This document shows, in pieces, positions 24,601 through 39,600 of a stretch of 64,000 nucleotides of DNA. A program made the position numbers and the translations under genes. Position 1 is the stretch's first letter; each line of letters opens with the position of its first letter. Under the pieces are notes generated by a model. That model was not told the DNA's origin and did no database searches. It saw only the letters and a program-made list of their open reading frames with translations. Source of the stretch: Xestospongia muta (Eukaryota; Porifera; Demospongiae; Haplosclerida; Petrosiidae); the NCBI GenBank assembly GCA_963693285.1, contig OY848918.1:18418047-18482046 (forward strand). Reading direction: 5' to 3'.

Positions 24601-27600
24601 AATGCAAGCTGGCATCCAATTCAACAACAATGGTGCAGAGCTTCTAGGGAGCAAATTTCACATTAGGTGAGAGAATTATAAATAGACAGGAATGTATTAA
24701 CTCTAAAGTTAAGTGTATTTGTTCATGCTAAGCTGATGTGTCAATGTTCTTTGATCAATTTTTTCTTGTTTGTCTTGTCTGCACAACAAAACATATCCTG
24801 TTCCACTGATGGCCTTTGTAAAGAAGCGTACAAGGTCTTTACTTATCAAGTCATCTGAAGAACAGTATGCACAGTAGGTAACACCATACACTCTATCCTT
24901 TATTAAGAATCAATTGTTTCTTCATACAAAGGTGGAACGTCTTGATGATTTACATGGAGACACTGTCTTATCATCAGAAGGTAGTCTCTCTGTATCTGCT
25001 GTGCAATGTCAATGTATGTTCTGGAAAAGTATGAGGTTTCCATGTCAACATATTTTGAAATTTTGGGAATAAAGAGATTTTCCTTTAATCTGTCAGAATA
25101 GTATAGATGAGCATTGGAAGATATCTTACTTAAGAAACACGTTTGAATAGAAAGGAGAACTTGACACATCTTTCCAGGTACATAATAAAAATAAATCATG
25201 TCATATTTTAATTGTTGTGTAGATCACCAGTGTTTTTTCAAAACCAGTTAAATTTGTCTTGTCTCAGCATCAGAAATTCCGCAAAATGATTTCCTTGTGT
25301 CAGGAAATTTGTTCACTGGGTTCTCAAGTTGGTATGAGTCAGTATGAAGAGCGTTACTCTGTTTTTGTGTGTATTTGTCACAATTGGAAAGCAGGGAAAT
25401 GTGTTGAGCACACATAAGGTACTATGTGTAGCCATGGTATTATGTGTTTACTGTAAAGTCATATACATGTATGTAGATGATAGTGAATGTGATAATGATT
25501 GCAAAGATGACTAAGTAATTTCTGGAGATGGATCTGAAGACAAACAGGAAGTAGTTATGGGTAAGGACAGTTTTGAATTTTATCTGTACTAACAAATGTG
25601 TGTAGGAGAAAGGGACAATTGGAGAGATACATGTACAAGATGGATCAGACAGCTTTGATGCTAATGAATGCTTAAATAGTAAGAGGTGCTTTTACTTGAA
25701 CAAGACAATGGTAATACATACAGGTTTGGCTACAATCATGATTCCACCAAGACTGTAGAAGCATGGAAGGCCAAAGGTTAACTGTCGTAGGTCTACCAAG
25801 GAAATGTCAGAATCATGGCAAGCCTACACCTTTTATGAACAAAATGCCAACTGAAAAAGAAACAGTAAGTACTTCATTACACAGCATACTTATCATTAAA
25901 CTTCTTAGTTATTTTGAAGTGGTTTGTTGATACAATGTTGTTGATTCTGCAATTAAAGGTTCACTTATTAATGAAGACAATGTTGAAGTCCGTCCAGAGA
26001 CAATTTCCTGCTCCTGTTTAGATGAAAATGTATGTATTGAAAGCTGTAGGAAATATTTTTCTCTTGATAGGCAAGAGTCATCCTATTTGGTACTGTGGTC
26101 AGTGCAGGAATCTAATAGATGATGATATGGAAGATTCCATTGTTTGTGACTCATGCTTGACATGTTTTCATTTCCATTGAATTAGTTGAAAAGTCATCAA
26201 AGCTATGCTACTGTTGAACTTGCTATATCATTACTAATAAGCTGTGAAACTTTATTGTATTATCTATGATTACAGTTCATTATTATTAGGAATGTTTATT
26301 GAGTGGGTGTGGTTATACTTTTTGAGGCGTGGTTTCGATTGCCAGACCAATTGTTGGAAAACATCAAGTCTGATTATTGGACCTATAGGCTTTGCCTTTA
26401 AAGTTTGGTGTACTTCATGCAAAGATAAAGTTAAGTTGTTACTAGAGAAATAAAAAGAAGTTGACAATACTGTTTCTCGTGGATTCAGTTGATACTGTAC
26501 AGAATTCCAGCGACCGTTGTTATCCTGAACAGGTTCATAATCATCATGAATACTGTTTTCTCATAGAATCAATTGATGCCTATGATACCGTAGAGAACTC
26601 CATGCTCAAACGCTTATAATCATCCACAACGATTCTTATTAATGTTGCAATGTATTCTAGTTATGTATTCATTAATTAAAGTGGAAGGTATGTCACATAT
26701 ATGTTGTGTGTGGTTTTGTTTTCCACATGCTCAATAATTTAGAATGATTTTGATTTTATGTCTTGTGTAATCCATATATAAAGTTATATGAGGTGACAAA
26801 ACCACAAATAACTACATAATTACATGAATTAATAACAACATTACATACAAAATACAGTCATGTATAATAATGACAACATGTTTAATAATGAAGACACTTA
26901 CTTTGTTAATGGCATCCAGTGATGCACCAGACTTTATTAGCACATCAGCTACATCACTGCGGCCCATGGCAGCAGCCCAATGAAGGGGAGTATTATTGTT
27001 CTACATAAAGTAGATATCAGTATTTATGATCAATTCACTTTATAATATATAGCTACAACTAATGGTACATTATAAGTGTACGTAAAATAATTCAATATTT
27101 TAAACTAATGTGTATAGAGAGGTTGATAATTTATGTGATGTCAGCAGTAGTATTCATGATAACTAGCTATGATATATTTGGAAATTAAAATGTTTGTCAT
27201 AATATGTGTCATATATTTTACTTATAGATTTACAATACATTCTCATAATACAATATATGACAGTAAGTGATTTGCTAAGTACATGCTCCATAAAATTTAG
27301 ATTATTAACAAGTTATAACTAGTATAATACAATAGCTGTATAATAGCTAAATATATTAGGAATTAAGTATATACAATCAGGTGTTAAATGAAAAGGAAGA
27401 CTAATTATTATCAATATATATCAGGTAACCTACACTATCTAATAATATGAGTATTGACATCATTTTGTTACATTCATTCTATTGTTAGTTCACTTTTATT
27501 CCACATAACACTATGTAAGCAAAAATGCATGTTTAAATTTTATGCAACAAACCTGACAATTAAATGTTAAAGTATACTCAAGTATGTAATATCATACTTG

Positions 27601-30600
27601 TCTGCACAAGCTAAGGCACTTCAAATAGACTATGAGGCTATAGGACAAGTGATCTACATGACTTGTATAACATATATTATAAAAATTATGAAAAGTTGTA
27701 GATTGTTGAATTTTGTTTGTTATTTGATTTATTCTTGTTGATAATAATAATAATAAAATTTATTAAATCAATGTTATATTAGTGGAAGCTTGATTTATAG
27801 AAAAATGTCCACAATGTGTACAAGAAATAATTTTTTACAACACATGCTTGCTTGTACTTGATGATAGATCATATTGTGGATAAATTAATATTTTCATGTT
27901 TTGTGATTAGAACAGTAGATAAATGAAAATGTCACAACTTTTATAGCTTTAATACTTATTAATCAAAAGGATGTACTCTACAAACCATAATTGTATTCTT
28001 GAGGTAATCAAGGAGTAAGCTGGGACTAATGTGGTAAGACTTTTTGTGTAGAAAACGTAAACAAATAATATATACTCTCATGATAGCAATGTAAAGTACA
28101 TATCTTATCATCAGAGATCACATTCTATATAATGCCCTATTTTGATGGCTGGTTGTTGTTGTCAACATTTCATTTCTCAGTCAGTTTTAAGTAAGTTTAT
28201 TTATTATTCACAGTATATACGTGTTCATATATAGTATCAATAATTATTAAAGAAATTATATCATATAAAGACTTTATTGATTAGGGAAGTAAGAAGACTG
28301 ACTCTATTAACAACATGTACCAGCCATCAAACAATGACATTGATTAGACTTATGACTTAGTGACTCTCATAGTTAGCTTTTATTATCTGATGACAACAAT
28401 GAAGATAGTACAGCATACATTACAAACCACTGGTACATCGTACTTATAGACTGAGTGTAAAAACATTACCATGTATTGGAATCTATATAACTTAGCATAT
28501 AGACGTTCTGTTCTATTATTTCTTTGTCAAAATGGACTCTGTACAGGTTGGTTGAGTTACTAGAGTAACTATTACATAACAATCTAACATTGTACAACAG
28601 GACTTGTTGACTCCACCCACACAGAAATATACAGTACTTGGAATACCATATTTGTCACATAACTCATCAACACAGACTCTTTATATATAATTTAAGTGTA
28701 CACTGTGCTTGCTTCTGTGAAAATTCATGTATTCGATTCCTTAAAATTTATGTTAATTACTTCATATTACTTACAGTTTAAACATATATTGGAATGTAAT
28801 CTCCACCATAACTTTAAAATCACGAATGTTTTAAGGAGTTCTGTTTATATAGTGTTAGAATGAGGACAAGAAGTTTTTGAATGTATTTATTTATAATATA
28901 ATATCAATACATATAAAGATCTATTAGACTATAAGTTTGTGATTTACGTAATCTATTATTTAACACATGAAATCAATATATTCATCAGTGGACATTAAAA
29001 GCGATGATTCTTTGTTACTATCACTCATAAAAAGCATTTGTTATATATAATACAAAATGTTTCCATATTTCCTGAGTCAAGCATTAATGTGTAATAAATG
29101 GGAATGTATTCAAGACCACTTTGTTTATATTTATTAAGGTTTCCATTATTCATAAGTCCAATGTTCCACTGTACTGATACTGATAGACTTACATGTACTT
29201 AATATGACATTTGTCATGTTATTTGGCAAAACTACACATGTTGTGCTAAAAATTTTGAATAAACTCTTGTGTATATGTGGTTGCTATGTGGCCATTTTGT
29301 ACATGATTTTTAACAATTTTGGTTACTAAGTACTTTTATGATTGGTCTTCCTGGATACCAAGTATGGTGTACATCTAGTACAATATGTATGTATGAAACA
29401 ATTCGTTTTGAAACTATTTAGAGGAACATGTGTGATTTTCTCAAATTAGGTCACATTTATTATATTCTCCAAATTCTTATGATTGATTTATAATTATAAG
29501 GTTTGCTAGAATTAATTAGTACTATTTTACTTAATTATACATTACAATGTAAAAGAGAGTAGTCTATTGTACAATCTACATTACACAAGAGTTGTTGTGT
29601 TCATGTAGATACCATAGTTGCCTGGGTGCTTACAGTTCATTTGGAATTTGAAAGGAGTGAGCGCTTACATGTGATTTTTCAAAAAAAAAGGTTCATACTA
29701 AGCACCAACTTATGAATAATTAACATGAATATTCCATATACATGGTGTAGAAGTGGAAGCTGTCAAGGCTCTGAGAACTCACCCGGAGTGCAATGTATCT
29801 GCTATAGCAAAGAAGTATGATGTAGACAAAAAGCATATGAGAGAATGGGATAAGCAGTTTGACAAGCTTCTTGACTCACAATAACGATACACTGGACAGT
29901 CAAGGACAAAAGAAGATCCTCCATTGAGCAAGGTGGTTTAGAAATGCCTTGTGAGCTGACTTTTTCAATTCCAAACGGAACAAAAGACAACAAAACTGAA
30001 ATATCTAAACTTAGAAAATTGCTAGCCTAACATTTGTCTTTGCTCAACATGTGATAATAACCACAATAACCACAAATCTAAGAGGGTGGGATGGGGGTGG
30101 GTGCTTGCATGGGGAATTGACATTTTCATTTAAGGACATAAATAGGGGGGTGGGTGCTTGCATAGAGATGGGCGCTTGATCGGGGAACTACGGTATTATG
30201 TAAGAGACAAACACAAACATTGAAGTATGAAGACTTGACAATATCAACCACTAAACATATTATAAACTAAAACAAGTAACTTGTTTTATAAGATCCTCAT
30301 AAGTTAACTTTGTACTAAATTATAATCATAATATGAGGTGCTAATAAGTTTAAATTACAATATTAAACACTAACCTCATCTAGTGCATGTATATTGGACT
30401 TATTTTTAATTAGTATTTCTGCTATTTCAGCATTAGATGCCCTGTGTAATGCTGTTGCCCCATACTGAAAAGGAAGAAATATAAAGTTAATACTAGATAA
30501 CTAACAGTATACTATACATTGTACATAAACAAGTACTATCATAACATGTGGTCAATATCAGTGGAGGTTCATGTTGTTTATTCTCTCTCTTATGACTATT

Positions 30601-33600
30601 ATTAGTAGCTCATATCATGTCATGTCAATGTAGTACATTCAACAAACACTATATTATGAGCAACAAAACTAACATGTTTAGGTAAGATTACTGATACATG
30701 TGTAAATATATGGTGAAAGCAAGTCTGAATTAATGATGATGAAACCTCATACAATAATAAAAGGTTGTTATTAACTATATATGAGTTACAAATGTCATAA
30801 TATAACATATTACTACAAGTATACTGTGTACAAGTATGTCATGTGTTCTTTTCTAAAACAATCTCTTTATGAAAGTACTGAAAGAAGATATTATTTCAAA
30901 AGTTATTGGAAAAGTAAATCAACTCGTCATGTGAACATCTAGCCACTCGAGTAGGCATCTATTACAATAAGAAACATTCTTCACAATAAAAGGACCTGCA
31001 TAATCAATATGGATGCAGGAAAATGGCTGTTTATGCTTCTTTTTGATCAGTCAACAATATGAATGGTCGATCATAGAGATATTGATGAAATCATTTAGCT
31101 CCAAAGACAATCCATGTTCTTTGTCTAACCAAGAATATTTTTTTCAGTTGGAGCTAGGGTGTAAGATGTGAAACCAATCGGCTGTTCTGAACCATCATCA
31201 GAAATGTGACAGTGAATTGCCCCCAGACCATGGGAACTAACATCATTTGAGAGAACAATTCTTCTTTGGATCAATATCAACTATAAAGGCGTTGAGTAAT
31301 TCTTTAGCTTAATAAAAAGATTAACCTCCTGAGATGCCTACTGTTTTGGATGACTTTTCTGTAACAGAAGACAAAGGATTGAATTTGGACGATAAACTTA
31401 CAAGAAACTTGTGTAAAAATAGAGGAGTCTTATAAGGATTTCGGTTCCTTGGGGTGGGACCCTCCATAATGGCTCACCCTTTCTCTGGGGTAAGGTGGAG
31501 CCCTTTGTTATAAATCATTATATTATAATTTAAAAGTTTCTACTTGAAAAGATATTTAAATGCAAAATTTACTTTAAGCTCTTCTTCTTGTAATTTGTAA
31601 ATTCCAAATATTCGTTAAACTAGAATAACGGTATAAATAGGCTAACCTGCAATATAGTATTAAAATTCCAGTAGGTGGACCAGATTGTGCGTCTTAACTA
31701 CGAAAACTTGTGTAATTCGTATTAAGAACGAGTAACAGCTATCACATTGGTAACAAGGATGTCTGCAAAGCCAATATTTTGTCATCTTGACGACTTTAAT
31801 ACAAGGGAAGAGTAACTCTCTAGCTGTAAGGAGAAAGGGGCACTGTTTTTTCAAGCTAACAATGTAGCGGAGTACAAGAAACTCCCTGTATTTATAAGCA
31901 TAGTTAGTTCATAGAGTTTGCTCTTTTTTGAAACGAGTTGGTGCTTGCTAAATTTAATGACTGGTTTAAAGTTAGCAGTGCTATAGGTCTGGTAACTGGA
32001 CCAATTTTGCAGCTATTTGTCCGGCAAACCAATCACGCCTTAAAAATGCAAAACCACGCCCACTTCAGTCATGGTCACTTGTGAAGGAATGTCATTTGTT
32101 GGTGGTGAAACGTTTGCATCTTATACCGAGCTAGAAAAGAAAATAAAGACGTACGAAGTGAACAAATTTGTTCAGCTAGTACACAGAGATTCAAGAACTC
32201 TTGAAGCTGCAATAAAAAGAGTGCCAAAAAGAGTAGAAGGGGCAAACGAGGACATATGTGCTATCATAGCATCTATCTCTTGTGTTCATTTGGTGGTAAA
32301 GACTGCAAAACAAAGGGAATGGTTTGAGATCTAACAAAACATGTACAAATATGAATAAATATATTATCTATTAGTAGCAGGTTTTTCAATGCTTTGAGAC
32401 GTTTCCTGAATGAGTTACTTCGCTCCAAGTCCATGTACAATCTTAAAAACACTTTTCAGAACTTTTCTAACGATTGCTTCGACCAATGGCCTTCTGTCTT
32501 GCTGATCCGTATTCCTCTAAGATTTTCTACAGCATACTAAAAAATCTCCACATTAAGTTTTTTACTTTTTGAGAAACGGCACCTTGACTATGCACCCTGA
32601 AAATTCTTTTGCGAGTTTTAAGCTTTCGTTTTCTTTGATGATGTTCTTGATACTACTGTTGTAAAGTCCACACGTTTTCTATTCGTTACTAAACGTTGGT
32701 AGCTGCTAATGCTTCGCTTGCCAAGTTATAGCAGTTCAAAAAACAGGCAGTGCAGACACACACACACACACACACTGACAGACTACAGTAACCTCGCTTC
32801 ACGCCCATGCACAGCGAGGTTAATAATATAGTATGCACAAAGACATACATGTACACAGCAAAAGCTTGTGACTTTCATTTTGCAGGCATGTTGTAATAAA
32901 TAATATTCACGATCATTGCAGTTGATGAATATAGTTGAAGAATATGACTTCATTAAATCTTGAAATAACAAAATTAAACACATGTTAACTTGTAATACTT
33001 GTTGGAATACTTTAAAATTTATGTTTTTAACTCAATAATAAGTAAAACGTTTTTGATATTGAATAAGGAGATTTGAAGTTAATAAACTTCAGTATACTGC
33101 CATATACAGACAACATTTCAAGGTTTTACAGTGTGTGTGAATGATTTGGACAAAGCTAAAGTAGGAATATTTCCTTGTTGGGTGTTAAGGCAGTGTTGGT
33201 ATATAAACAGGAAATCTTTTGAGAAGGAATAATTTTGTAAATTTTACAAATCTGAAGTGATTTTTGTCAATTCCCAGTTATCATATAAGTGTCGCATTTG
33301 TATAGCAATTCATTCTGATGGCCGAAATAACCAATGAAATTGTGCCAGATCCTATCACAAAATTTGAAAGTAAACAAAACTATCTTTCATATCATATCAA
33401 GGACTCTGAGCTGAGTGTACTGATAAGATATCTTATTAGAAAACGAAAATATCCATGGTCAATCAGCTATCTATTAATAGTCTGTCCTTTTATTAATAGA
33501 GGAAGGATCAGGGGATTAGCACATTGGTACAACACATAAAAATGTAGCAGACTACAGAAATGTCATCTGTACTTCAATTTTAAAGGTCATTACCACAATC

Positions 33601-36600
33601 AGCACATATCATAACACCCTTTTGTGTTTTTGTTTCTCTTAATAGACCTTCAGTTCTGACAATGATCTACCTATAAATGTATTCTTTCTACACAAGTCCT
33701 ATATGCTCTTGTCTCAAGACTCATGCTCTCTAAGCAAACGGACAGGAACACCAGACTAGTCTAATACTTCATGAAATTTTAGCTGTTGCCAATGACTCAC
33801 TATTACTTTTCCAGACAAAATAAAGTCCAACATGTCCTTATTAACTAATACCTCTCTATTACTCTACCAATATATAGTTGGTCTCTAAATATGATTGAAT
33901 TGTTTTTTTTCCTTTTTTGCTAGTAATCATAAAACATACAATATACTGGTATAACCTCTGAATATAAAAGGTCATCCTTCTTAAAAAAATTACTTAATAT
34001 CATTCATTGTCATAATTTAAAAACTTAGTCTTATTCATTGTCATAATTATCTTAATTGAATAATTAGTAGGTCATGAATATTATTGTTATAGAAATATTC
34101 ACAGCAACAATTGTAAGAGGTAATTTTGGAGAGATCATAACAATTTTAAATATCAAAATAAATGTTGACAAAATTTTTGTCAAATGATTTTTCCTATTTA
34201 TAGCCATGCCTTTAATTAAAACATTGGAAGGAAACATTTTGGCGAGTGAAGAATATTTACCAAACTCATAATTTCCTACATGTTACCATAATCTCACTAA
34301 TGTTACAATTAATTGTATGTGTAATTTTAGGGCATACTGTAATAATATGTAAGTGTTTAAAATTGTATTGTAACACATTTACTATATTATATTATGAATG
34401 TCTAAAGATATGGCTAGTATCATTTTTTGCTAATCATAACTCTGTTCTAAAGCAGTATGTGACACGAGGCAGTCCAAGTTAATCAAAGATGGGTCTGTGG
34501 TCTTATTTCAGAGATTATCACCGCAACCAGGACACATTACAACAGTCATTAATGTATGAACTTAACATGATAGGGAGACACGTGATTTTACATGGTCTAC
34601 TATTAAATATAGACCATAATATGATACAGCCTTATAAATATCTGATGTATAAAATTTTATCCTTATTTGCAAAATTTAATGCATTTGTTAAATTAATTCA
34701 CAAAATTGTTTATAAAATCTATTATGTTAGTGACATTCCTGAGTATACTGTTTATGAGTGTATAAAACATAAAATTTAATGTTGTTTGTAAATATAAATT
34801 ATAAATCCTGGAATACGACAAAGCAAAGGCCAGTCTATAAAAATGGATCATCGTTAGCAATCCAAACAACTTGTTGTTCTAATCATAATCAATACTTCTG
34901 ATTAGTATTTAACTAACTATATTTATCAGAGCTTTATCAGCATTCTGGTAGATTGTAAATATATGAGAACAGTGAGTGAATATATATGTGTGTGGTATAA
35001 AATCTTGTAATAAATACAGAAAATATATTTTACAAATGTCATATTAAAAGCATATTCATAAAAATATTGTCCTTCGAAAGTTTGTGTTAATAATAGATAT
35101 GAACTGGTTCTGTTAGAATTATTCAGTAACATTGTTATTAGATCAACAAATGTAAGCATCATATCAGTAATATTAACACTTTACTATTATAATGAGTGTA
35201 TAATGTGATAAGACAGAAAAGACAAAAATTCTACGCTATCAATTAAAATGACACAAGAATTTGTGTTACTAAATTCAGATCATCCCATGTATTATAGCTC
35301 AACTAAATCACATTATAATAATGATACAGTTTGTTTTGATGTCTAAATTATTGATTCTTAGACTTATTTATAAAAACACTGTATATGCTTGTGAGCTGAC
35401 TTTTTCAATTCCAAACGGAACAAAAGACAACAAAACTGAAATATCTAAACTTAGAAAATTGCTAGCCTAACATTTGTCTTTGCTCAACATGTGATAATAA
35501 CCACAATAACCACAAATCTAAGAGGGTGGGATGGGGGTGGGTGCTTGCATGGGGAATTGACATTTTCATTTAAGGACATAAATAGGGGGGTGGGTGCTTG
35601 CATAGAGATGGGCGCTTGATCGGGGAACTACGGTATTATGTAAGAGACAAACACAAACATTGAAGTATGAAGACTTGACAATATCAACCACTAAACATAT
35701 TATAAACTAAAACAAGTAACTTGTTTTATAAGATCCTCATAAGTTAACTTTGTACTAAATTATAATCATAATATGAGGTGCTAATAAGTTTAAATTACAA
35801 TATTAAACACTAACCTCATCTAGTGCATGTATATTGGACTTATTTTTAATTAGTATTTCTGCTATTTCAGCATTAGATGCCCTGTGTAATGCTGTTGCCC
35901 CATACTGAAAAGGAAGAAATATAAAGTTAATACTAGATAACTAACAGTATACTATACATTGTACATAAACAAGTACTATCATAACATGTGGTCAATATCA
36001 GTGGAGGTTCATGTTGTTTATTCTCTCTCTTATGACTATTATTAGTAGCTCATATCATGTCATGTCAATGTAGTACATTCAACAAACACTATATTATGAG
36101 CAACAAAACTAACATGTTTAGGTAAGATTACTGATACATGTGTAAATATATGGTGAAAGCAAGTCTGAATTAATGATGATGAAACCTCATACAATAATAA
36201 AAGGTTGTTATTAACTATATATGAGTTACAAATGTCATAATATAACATATTACTACAAGTATACTGTGTACAAGTATGTCATGTGTTCTTTTCTAAAACA
36301 ATCTCTTTATGAAAGTACTGAAAGAAGATATTATTTCAAAAGTTATTGGAAAAGTAAATCAACTCGTCATGTGAACATCTAGCCACTCGAGTAGGCATCT
36401 ATTACAATAAGAAACATTCTTCACAATAAAAGGACCTGCATAATCAATATGGATGCAGGAAAATGGCTGTTTATGCTTCTTTTTGATCAGTCAACAATAT
36501 GAATGGTCGATCATAGAGATATTGATGAAATCATTTAGCTCCAAAGACAATCCATGTTCTTTGTCTAACCAAGAATATTTTTTTCAGTTGGAGCTAGGGT

Positions 36601-39600
36601 GTAAGATGTGAAACCAATCGGCTGTTCTGAACCATCATCAGAAATGTGACAGTGAATTGCCCCCAGACCATGGGAACTAACATCATTTGAGAGAACAATT
36701 CTTCTTTGGATCAATATCAACTATAAAGGCGTTGAGTAATTCTTTAGCTTAATAAAAAGATTAACCTCCTGAGATGCCTACTGTTTTGGATGACTTTTCT
36801 GTAACAGAAGACAAAGGATTGAATTTGGACGATAAACTTACAAGAAACTTGTGTAAAAATAGAGGAGTCTTATAAGGATTTCGGTTCCTTGGGGTGGGAC
36901 CCTCCATAATGGCTCACCCTTTCTCTGGGGTAAGGTGGAGCCCTTTGTTATAAATCATTATATTATAATTTAAAAGTTTCTACTTGAAAAGATATTTAAA
37001 TGCAAAATTTACTTTAAGCTCTTCTTCTTGTAATTTGTAAATTCCAAATATTCGTTAAACTAGAATAACGGTATAAATAGGCTAACCTGCAATATAGTAT
37101 TAAAATTCCAGTAGGTGGACCAGATTGTGCGTCTTAACTACGAAAACTTGTGTAATTCGTATTAAGAACGAGTAACAGCTATCACATTGGTAACAAGGAT
37201 GTCTGCAAAGCCAATATTTTGTCATCTTGACGACTTTAATACAAGGGAAGAGTAACTCTCTAGCTGTAAGGAGAAAGGGGCACTGTTTTTTCAAGCTAAC
37301 AATGTAGCGGAGTACAAGAAACTCCCTGTATTTATAAGCATAGTTAGTTCATAGAGTTTGCTCTTTTTTGAAACGAGTTGGTGCTTGCTAAATTTAATGA
37401 CTGGTTTAAAGTTAGCAGTGCTATAGGTCTGGTAACTGGACCAATTTTGCAGCTATTTGTCCGGCAAACCAATCACGCCTTAAAAATGCAAAACCACGCC
37501 CACTTCAGTCATGGTCACTTGTGAAGGAATGTCATTTGTTGGTGGTGAAACGTTTGCATCTTATACCGAGCTAGAAAAGAAAATAAAGACGTACGAAGTG
37601 AACAAATTTGTTCAGCTAGTACACAGAGATTCAAGAACTCTTGAAGCTGCAATAAAAAGAGTGCCAAAAAGAGTAGAAGGGGCAAACGAGGACATATGTG
37701 CTATCATAGCATCTATCTCTTGTGTTCATTTGGTGGTAAAGACTGCAAAACAAAGGGAATGGTTTGAGATCTAACAAAACATGTACAAATATGAATAAAT
37801 ATATTATCTATTAGTAGCAGGTTTTTCAATGCTTTGAGACGTTTCCTGAATGAGTTACTTCGCTCCAAGTCCATGTACAATCTTAAAAACACTTTTCAGA
37901 ACTTTTCTAACGATTGCTTCGACCAATGGCCTTCTGTCTTGCTGATCCGTATTCCTCTAAGATTTTCTACAGCATACTAAAAAATCTCCACATTAAGTTT
38001 TTTACTTTTTGAGAAACGGCACCTTGACTATGCACCCTGAAAATTCTTTTGCGAGTTTTAAGCTTTCGTTTTCTTTGATGATGTTCTTGATACTACTGTT
38101 GTAAAGTCCACACGTTTTCTATTCGTTACTAAACGTTGGTAGCTGCTAATGCTTCGCTTGCCAAGTTATAGCAGTTCAAAAAACAGGCAGTGCAGACACA
38201 CACACACACACACACTGACAGACTACAGTAACCTCGCTTCACGCCCATGCACAGCGAGGTTAATAATATAGTATGCACAAAGACATACATGTACACAGCA
38301 AAAGCTTGTGACTTTCATTTTGCAGGCATGTTGTAATAAATAATATTCACGATCATTGCAGTTGATGAATATAGTTGAAGAATATGACTTCATTAAATCT
38401 TGAAATAACAAAATTAAACACATGTTAACTTGTAATACTTGTTGGAATACTTTAAAATTTATGTTTTTAACTCAATAATAAGTAAAACGTTTTTGATATT
38501 GAATAAGGAGATTTGAAGTTAATAAACTTCAGTATACTGCCATATACAGACAACATTTCAAGGTTTTACAGTGTGTGTGAATGATTTGGACAAAGCTAAA
38601 GTAGGAATATTTCCTTGTTGGGTGTTAAGGCAGTGTTGGTATATAAACAGGAAATCTTTTGAGAAGGAATAATTTTGTAAATTTTACAAATCTGAAGTGA
38701 TTTTTGTCAATTCCCAGTTATCATATAAGTGTCGCATTTGTATAGCAATTCATTCTGATGGCCGAAATAACCAATGAAATTGTGCCAGATCCTATCACAA
38801 AATTTGAAAGTAAACAAAACTATCTTTCATATCATATCAAGGACTCTGAGCTGAGTGTACTGATAAGATATCTTATTAGAAAACGAAAATATCCATGGTC
38901 AATCAGCTATCTATTAATAGTCTGTCCTTTTATTAATAGAGGAAGGATCAGGGGATTAGCACATTGGTACAACACATAAAAATGTAGCAGACTACAGAAA
39001 TGTCATCTGTACTTCAATTTTAAAGGTCATTACCACAATCAGCACATATCATAACACCCTTTTGTGTTTTTGTTTCTCTTAATAGACCTTCAGTTCTGAC
39101 AATGATCTACCTATAAATGTATTCTTTCTACACAAGTCCTATATGCTCTTGTCTCAAGACTCATGCTCTCTAAGCAAACGGACAGGAACACCAGACTAGT
39201 CTAATACTTCATGAAATTTTAGCTGTTGCCAATGACTCACTATTACTTTTCCAGACAAAATAAAGTCCAACATGTCCTTATTAACTAATACCTCTCTATT
39301 ACTCTACCAATATATAGTTGGTCTCTAAATATGATTGAATTGTTTTTTTTCCTTTTTTGCTAGTAATCATAAAACATACAATATACTGGTATAACCTCTG
39401 AATATAAAAGGTCATCCTTCTTAAAAAAATTACTTAATATCATTCATTGTCATAATTTAAAAACTTAGTCTTATTCATTGTCATAATTATCTTAATTGAA
39501 TAATTAGTAGGTCATGAATATTATTGTTATAGAAATATTCACAGCAACAATTGTAAGAGGTAATTTTGGAGAGATCATAACAATTTTAAATATCAAAATA

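Noticed and set aside
30620..30808. 62-codon minus-strand ORF repeated at 21188, 36060 and mirrored near 53750
   Set aside because: It lies inside duplicated intron sequence next to the 30-residue ankyrin exon. The copies keep the frame only because they are similar DNA; there is no splice context and no recognised content.
34489..34779. 96-codon plus-strand ORF (also 39929-40219) and its neighbours at 33318 and 34246
   Set aside because: Intron sequence on the opposite strand of the ROCO gene. The mirrored plus-gene intron (51.3-51.65 kb) does not keep these frames open.
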